Below, piece after piece: positions 1 to 3,404 of a stretch of 6,223 bases of DNA. The stretch covers positions 1 through 6,223 of the forward strand of contig JAJZCU010000140.1 in the NCBI GenBank assembly GCA_021828935.1. Direction: 5' to 3'. How positions within the stretch are numbered: position 1 is the first letter of the stretch; each line of letters starts with the position of its first letter. Both the position numbers and the translations under genes were made by a program. The notes below the pieces were generated by a model. That model saw only the letters and a list, made by a program, of their open reading frames with translations, made no database searches and was not told the DNA's origin. Source of the DNA: Planctomycetota bacterium. Lineage in GTDB: Bacteria > Planctomycetota > Phycisphaerae > WQYP01.

Positions 1-65
1 CACCGGTTTGGATACAACGGCGTGGGCATTTGGTTCGCGCCCATTCCTCTGAACAATTTCGCGGG
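1..65. repeat. Left arm of a 65-bp perfect inverted repeat at the window edge
   Basis: Each base i from 1 to 65 is the complement of base 316-i, so this arm is an exact reverse complement of 251-315. The match breaks at base 66 opposite 250. The arm touches the window edge, so the repeat could continue beyond it. It lies in the frame of the transporter gene and encodes a nonsense tail (about REIVQRNGREPNAHAVVSKP). An exact 65-bp repeat in one orientation inside a gene, at the end of the sequence, is typical of a fold-back chimera. Confidence 0.95.
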
Positions 66-1704
66 CCTGCAAATTCCAGTATTGTTCAACATACGGATAC
101 GCCGGCGACGGAATGGGCGCGATGCGCCATAAATACTGTGAAAATATGATGCTGCTGATGGTCACCACCGGAAACAGCACCAGTTCGGCCTTGATCACGC
201 TGCTGAATTTTGTGCCCGTTAGCTCCTGCGTGCGGAACGCCACCACCTGCCCCGCGAAATTGTTCAGAGGAATGGGCGCGAACCAAATGCCCACGCCGTT
301 GTATCCAAACCGGTGCGCCAAAATGAACGTCGCCTGCTGCACCATGGGAATGTCCACCCACTGCCCGGCGATGCCTTCCATGCGGGCCGCCACATAACTG
401 ATGATCGGCGTGTAAATAAAGCCGTAGCCCAGCAATATCCACAGCGGAAAGCCGGGCACCAGGTACTTGCATAACGCGGTATAAAACACCGTGCTGAATA
501 AATAAATGCCCAGGCCGATCCACAGTGAAAAATCGCCCCGCGTCGCGGGCGGATGCATCAGTCGCTGCCAGCCGGTTTGGCGCAGTTTCCGCCCCGCTCC
601 TTCGGCGGCGGATTCGTCCATTGGCAGCGGCGTGGGCTCCAGCGCCACATTGCGTTCGCGCCGGCGAATGCTGCTAAACACGTGGTAAAAGCCGATCACC
701 GCAATCGCAATCGACAGCCCGATGCCAATACTTAGATAACAATCCACCGTGTCCTGGTAGCTGGTGTCAATGGCGTCCATGCCGGGGCGCCACGACGGCA
801 ACTGGTGGTAGCTGTGCAAAATGGGGTTGATGATCCAGGTGGCCAGCATGCCCAGAAACGAGCCCAAAACCGCCGAAAACGGCAGCACCATGCCCACCAA
901 CACATTGGTTAAATCATAGCTGATGGCCATCGGCACGCCGGGCAAAATGGTTTCAGTGCGCAGCGTAAAGTCGCTGAACGGAATGGGAATAATCTGGATG
1001 GGCGTCTTCAAAAACGTGCCCGTGATGGCCGGCACGCCAATGTAAAAAAAGCCAAATATCAGCCCCATCATGCCGCCGATGGAAAACACCCGCCACTTCC
1101 AGGTTTGTTCACCGCTGCTGCTTTCGGCCAGCGCGGTGATGCCCAGTGCGCCGATGGGGGCCATCGGGAACGGCAGCCTTTCGACATCGCTGGTGATGCG
1201 GAACAGCACGTAGCCCAGGCCGAAATTGTTTAATCGGGAAAACAGATACGTGACCGTCAGCAGGGCGATGGGCGGCAGCCACTGCCGCACAAAAAACGTG
1301 CGCATTCGCAAAATGGCGGGCGCGGGCGCCACCCACCGGGGAATCAGCGGCGCGATGCCAAAGGCCTTCGCGGCGCTGGATTGCACAAAATACTGCGTGA
1401 ACAACAAACTGGAAAACGGCGAGACCACGGCCAGGCCGGCCATGTAATAAAGAATAAATATTTCCGGGCTTTTCAACTGCGTGAACGAGCGGCGGGCCAG
1501 TTCAATGAACAGAATCATGGTCACCCACTGCGCCGCGGGCCCCAGCGTGCCGCCGGCCAGAAGGGCCAGATACATGGACCCCGGCATCATCACCAGGCCA
1601 ATGAAGATGCACCCCACCACCGATTTCATGGAAAAGCCATCATGAAATTCGGTGGGCGCCAGCAGCAACTGGCGGTATTGCTCAAGTTCGCGATCTTCCC
1701 GCAT
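1..1704 (-). CDS. OPT-like polytopic membrane transporter ('peptide transporter' type), 3' end missing
   Basis: A continuous frame of 568 codons runs from ATG at 1704-1702 to the window edge with no stop. The start is firm: an in-frame TGA lies nine codons upstream and no other usable start lies between. No Shine-Dalgarno sequence precedes it. The N-terminus (MREDRELEQYRQLL) is short and charged. About 10-12 hydrophobic helices follow, roughly at residues 27-50, 57-71, 81-104, 141-157, 206-228, 261-292, 325-345, 392-411, 416-437 and 506-525. A hydrophilic loop at about 346-390 separates two halves. The segment RLPFPMAPIGALGITALAE (176-194) resembles the LPFP..A region of oligopeptide/OPT transporters, and the overall pattern matches proteins labelled peptide transporter in Planctomycetota. 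That family call is from memory and moderate. The substrate is unknown. Residues after about 547 come from an inverted copy of the gene's own sequence (bases 1-65) and are probably artefactual. Confidence 0.85.
   Translation of the reverse strand, partial: MREDRELEQYRQLLLAPTEFHDGFSMKSVVGCIFIGLVMMPGSMYLALLAGGTLGPAAQWVTMILFIELARRSFTQLKSPEIFILYYMAGLAVVSPFSSLLFTQYFVQSSAAKAFGIAPLIPRWVAPAPAILRMRTFFVRQWLPPIALLTVTYLFSRLNNFGLGYVLFRITSDVERLPFPMAPIGALGITALAESSSGEQTWKWRVFSIGGMMGLIFGFFYIGVPAITGTFLKTPIQIIPIPFSDFTLRTETILPGVPMAISYDLTNVLVGMVLPFSAVLGSFLGMLATWIINPILHSYHQLPSWRPGMDAIDTSYQDTVDCYLSIGIGLSIAIAVIGFYHVFSSIRRRERNVALEPTPLPMDESAAEGAGRKLRQTGWQRLMHPPATRGDFSLWIGLGIYLFSTVFYTALCKYLVPGFPLWILLGYGFIYTPIISYVAARMEGIAGQWVDIPMVQQATFILAHRFGYNGVGIWFAPIPLNNFAGQVVAFRTQELTGTKFSSVIKAELVLFPVVTISSIIFSQYLWRIAPIPSPAYPYVEQYWNLQAREIVQRNGREPNAHAVVSKPV
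251..315. repeat. Right arm of the 65-bp perfect inverted repeat (native copy)
   Basis: This is the native coding copy. On the minus strand it encodes transporter residues about 464-485 (HRFGYNGVGIWFAPIPLNN and onward), which fit the hydrophobic, glycine-rich style of the rest of the protein. The spacer between the arms, 66-250, is 185 bases and reads as normal coding sequence of the same gene. The other arm, 1-65, is therefore the one out of place. Confidence 0.95.
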
Positions 1705-1840
1705 GTGGTTCGTCCATGCGCCACTGAAAGTTCAGATGACGATTGATGCAACAGAAACTACGCCAGTTCGGGCCGGAATTGGCGCGCACGCTCCGGGGTT
1801 TTGCGTGGCCCGGCGCCGGCAAAGATTTTTTTTGACGAAA

Positions 1841-1848
1841 TCCTCCTT
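1841..1848 (-). promoter_or_regulatory. Orphan Shine-Dalgarno-like octamer AAGGAGGA in the transporter leader
   Basis: Read on the minus strand, this is a near-perfect anti-16S match. No ATG, GTG or TTG lies 4-10 bases downstream; the following bases are TTTCGTCAAAA. It sits about 140 bases before the transporter ATG, which itself lacks such a site. It could be chance, part of a leader structure, or the remnant of a lost leader peptide. Confidence 0.35.
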
Positions 1849-1870
1849 GCTTTCGCAGGCGCAACTTTGC

Positions 1871-1898
1871 GTTGTATCCGATAACCAAATGCCGTCAA
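1871..1898 (-). promoter_or_regulatory. Candidate sigma70-type promoter for the transporter gene
   Basis: On the minus strand, TTGACG (1898-1893, 5/6 to consensus) is followed after 16 bases by TACAAC (1876-1871, 4/6 to consensus). Transcription would start near 1864 and give a 5' leader of about 160 bases before ATG 1704. The hexamers are seen directly; promoter activity is inferred, and the -10 match is mediocre. Confidence 0.4.
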
Positions 1899-1900
1899 GG

Positions 1901-1927
1901 GTGCGCCATACGGACGCACGGTTTTTT
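1901..1927 (+). terminator. Plus-strand terminator-like hairpin next to the transporter promoter
   Basis: GTGCGCC (1901-1907) can pair with GG-CGCAC (1912-1919, one bulged A at 1914) around the loop ATAC. GG and six T's (1922-1927) follow on the plus strand. The layout is that of a Rho-independent terminator, yet no plus-strand gene lies upstream to end here. It abuts the -35 box of the minus-strand promoter candidate, so it might block antisense transcription or act as an operator-like palindrome. Confidence 0.35.
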
Positions 1928-1956
1928 CACTAGCGCACGGCGCGTCATCTAGCTCC

Positions 1957-1981
1957 AGCCCCATCCATTGATGGTGGGGCT
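1957..1981. other. Imperfect hairpin, seven-bp outer stem
   Basis: AGCCCCA (1957-1963) pairs with TGGGGCT (1975-1981). After a bulged T at 1964, CCA/TGG pairs inside, with loop TTGA. No long T-run follows on either strand, so it is a weak terminator candidate; a leader or operator structure is equally possible. Confidence 0.35.
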
Positions 1982-1986
1982 TCGTT

Positions 1987-2000
1987 CCACGTTTACGTGG
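1987..2000. other. Short perfect hairpin/palindrome CCACGTTTACGTGG
   Basis: CCACG and CGTGG flank TTTA; counted as DNA it is a six-base inverted repeat with a two-base centre. It lies seven bases from the preceding hairpin. It could be a regulator binding site or an RNA stem. No regulator gene is present in the window to link to it. Confidence 0.3.
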
Positions 2001-2059
2001 CGTCGCGGCGCCCGATGACAAATTTTTTATGGGGAAACGCGGCGCAACCCACGCGAATC

Positions 2060-2083
2060 AAAAAAACGCCCAGCCGCTGGGAA
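2060..2083 (-). terminator. Candidate Rho-independent terminator after the small-gene pair
   Basis: On the minus strand, CCCAG-CGG-CTGGG (2081-2069) forms a five-bp stem with a three-base loop, followed by CG and seven T's (2066-2060). It lies about 150 bases downstream of the stop codon at 2229, in the right orientation to end transcripts from the two small genes. The stem is short, so efficiency is uncertain. Confidence 0.5.
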
Positions 2084-2228
2084 CACTGAGAACCGAGGAG
2101 GAACGGCGGCGAACGGGCAGAAGCATCAAGCAACGCCCGTAATTTGCTGGTTTTTCACGCGAAAGGCTGTGGCGCCCGGCCCCCTTGGGGCGGAGGTATA
2201 AAACTTGGCGGACCGAATTATTGTCGCA

Positions 2229-2831
2229 TCACAGAGCCGCGTGTAATTGGTCTTGGTCTATCCGTGGAAAAACCTTCTCCCAGATCGGACGCTCGCTCTG
2301 GTTACGCCGCCAATGAAATTCCTGCAGCCTTTTCCACGCGTACTGCCGCGGGTTGGCGGTAGAGCGACGCGCAAAAAGGACAAGCCCCATAATAAAAAAC
2401 CCGGTGAGGAAAGTAGCGCCCAACAGCCACCCGGAGAATGAGCCAACGGTCATCTGGCGCACAATGCACGCCTCCAGATTCTTTCGATACTCGGACAGGC
2501 GGGCCTGCTGGTCGGGGGAGAGCCTGTTAAACGAGGTCTCAATATGAGCGCGGTAGGCCAATCGATATTCTTCCGGCACATTCGGAGAAAGCAGCCAAGT
2601 TGTCCAAGTGACACAGCGGGCGTTTTGTATCAGGGACTCTGTGGCCGTTATTAGGGAAGTAACTGCGGGTTCACGCGGAAGACGACCGGCGAGAACGTCG
2701 TCGACAATGTCGTCGCGGAGGCGCCACAAACGGTAACGGAATAGACTTCGCAGGTTAAGCGGCGTCAGGATAAACAGGCCGATCCATGCACAACCAACGG
2801 CGCATATTAAGCTAAGGGCGATCGCGATCAT
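2229..2831 (-). CDS. Unknown membrane protein, 200 aa, second gene of a small pair
   Basis: The frame opens at ATG 2831-2829, two bases after the stop of the upstream gene (TAG-AC-ATG), and ends at TGA 2231-2229. An upstream in-frame start at 2924 would add 31 residues overlapping the previous gene and is less likely. A purine-rich AAAAGAG lies five bases before the ATG. Residues 1-23 form a hydrophobic helix. A basic stretch (FRYRLWRLRDDIVDDVLAGRL, about 31-51) follows, then a mostly helical soluble segment (52-130), a second helix (about 132-154) and a basic, tryptophan-rich tail. The RLWRLRD..VD..L.G.L pattern recalls a motif I associate with uncharacterised small bacterial membrane proteins; no function follows from it. 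No catalytic motif is visible. Codon use is more mixed than in the transporter gene (four ATA in 200 codons, against four in 568). The translational coupling suggests that it works with the upstream protein. Confidence 0.75.
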   Translation of the reverse strand: MIAIALSLICAVGCAWIGLFILTPLNLRSLFRYRLWRLRDDIVDDVLAGRLPREPAVTSLITATESLIQNARCVTWTTWLLSPNVPEEYRLAYRAHIETSFNRLSPDQQARLSEYRKNLEACIVRQMTVGSFSGWLLGATFLTGFFIMGLVLFARRSTANPRQYAWKRLQEFHWRRNQSERPIWEKVFPRIDQDQLHAAL

Positions 2832-2833
2832 GT

Positions 2834-3190
2834 CTACTCTTTTCCATCTTCTTCCGCTGGGTCCAAAGGCGCAGGCGCCTCTATCGCGGATCCCATGTTC
2901 TGCCCCGCCTCCAGTTCGCGGCACCGTTTCCGAAGCCGTTCCAGTTCACGGGCTTGGGCCTTCATCTTGGCCCAGCCCACTCCATACACCAGCGAGGCAA
3001 TTCCGGAACCGCCGCCGACCATCGCGGTGACAATTACGGCGACGGATCCGGAGACGGCGGTATGCCTTCCCGCCAGTTCCGCGACGGTTAAGTATACATA
3101 GCGAAGGGCGCCGAAGCCAAAAGCGGCTATCCCGGCTACGACCGTGACGCCTCGCACGATCGACACACGAAGTCGCCCCGACTGACGCAC
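2834..3190 (-). CDS. Unknown small two-helix membrane protein with coiled-coil tail, 118 aa
   Basis: With a GTG start at 3190-3188 the product has 118 residues and ends in TAG at 2836-2834. Two hydrophobic helices are seen, about residues 12-35 and 47-73. A charged heptad-like stretch follows (KMKAQARELERLRKRCRELE, about 76-95, likely coiled coil), then an acidic, proline-containing tail (PLDPAEEDGKE). The start is doubtful. Protein-like sequence continues in frame upstream to a TGA at 3247-3245 (including GKIDLELEKVRQSG) without an ATG, GTG or TTG. A well-placed purine-rich AGGAAAGG precedes an ATT codon at 3232. Removing one A from the run of five A's at about 3220 would instead join the frame to an ATG at 3248. 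I recognise no family. The two-base gap to the next gene points to a joint membrane complex (inference). Confidence 0.65.
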   Translation of the reverse strand: MRQSGRLRVSIVRGVTVVAGIAAFGFGALRYVYLTVAELAGRHTAVSGSVAVIVTAMVGGGSGIASLVYGVGWAKMKAQARELERLRKRCRELEAGQNMGSAIEAPAPLDPAEEDGKE

Positions 3191-3404
3191 TTTCTCAAGT
3201 TCCAGATCAATTTTCCCTTTTTGCCCGCCAATACGTTCCTTTCCTCATCCCCTGGCCTTTGTCGTCGCGCCGGCCACGGTAAATTATCGTGTCGAGAAAA
3301 TTTGCCATGGGGCGCCGTCCTAATCAAAAATCGGATTCGGGCCCCGACGACCATGGCGGCGGCGCTTACGCGTTGAGCCCAGGTTGGCGGCCACGCGGTG
3401 ATCT
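3191..3404. other. Intergenic gap between the permease and the small-gene pair
   Basis: On the minus strand this holds a weak stem, TCGG/CCGA (3347-3331), followed by five T's (3330-3326), too short to be a convincing terminator for the permease. It also holds a GATAAT hexamer (3288-3283) that could be a -10 box, without a good -35 at normal spacing. The small pair may thus have its own promoter or depend on read-through from the permease. The part next to 3190 may be coding if the small gene starts further upstream. Confidence 0.4.

Larger units (their letters stand above)
1705..2228. other. Gene-poor region between the small-gene pair and the transporter
   Basis: No convincing protein-coding gene is visible in these 524 bases. 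The longest open frame (minus, 2021-1758, 87 codons from a TTG) has no Shine-Dalgarno sequence, no domain-like pattern and no strong third-position bias. The region holds a minus-strand terminator candidate (2060-2083), hairpins at 1957-1981 and 1987-2000, a plus-strand terminator-like hairpin (1901-1927), a promoter candidate toward the transporter (1871-1898) and a strong but orphan Shine-Dalgarno-like octamer (1841-1848). A small GC-rich inverted repeat also lies at about 2179-2191. I do not recognise a known riboswitch or small RNA. Confidence 0.6.

Noticed and set aside
1..315. Inverted repeat as an invertible phase-variation switch
   Set aside because: No recombinase gene is in view, and the 185-base spacer is ordinary coding sequence of the transporter; a fold-back artefact explains it more simply.
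86..523. Minus-strand 145-codon histidine/glycine-rich frame
   Set aside because: It is an out-of-frame shadow of the transporter gene, which occupies the same strand in a frame open for 568 codons.
1810..1833. GC palindrome CCGGCGCCGG followed by eight T's on the plus strand
   Set aside because: The palindrome leaves only a three-bp stem if a four-base loop is allowed, and six bases separate it from the T-run, so it is a poor terminator.
1758..2021. Minus-strand 87-codon open frame from a TTG, basic protein
   Set aside because: No Shine-Dalgarno site, no domain-like pattern, no clear third-position bias, and it overlaps hairpins and the promoter candidate. Probably a chance frame.
2197..2202. 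TATAAA on the plus strand as a possible -10 box
   Set aside because: No -35-like hexamer lies at normal spacing upstream and no plus-strand gene follows.
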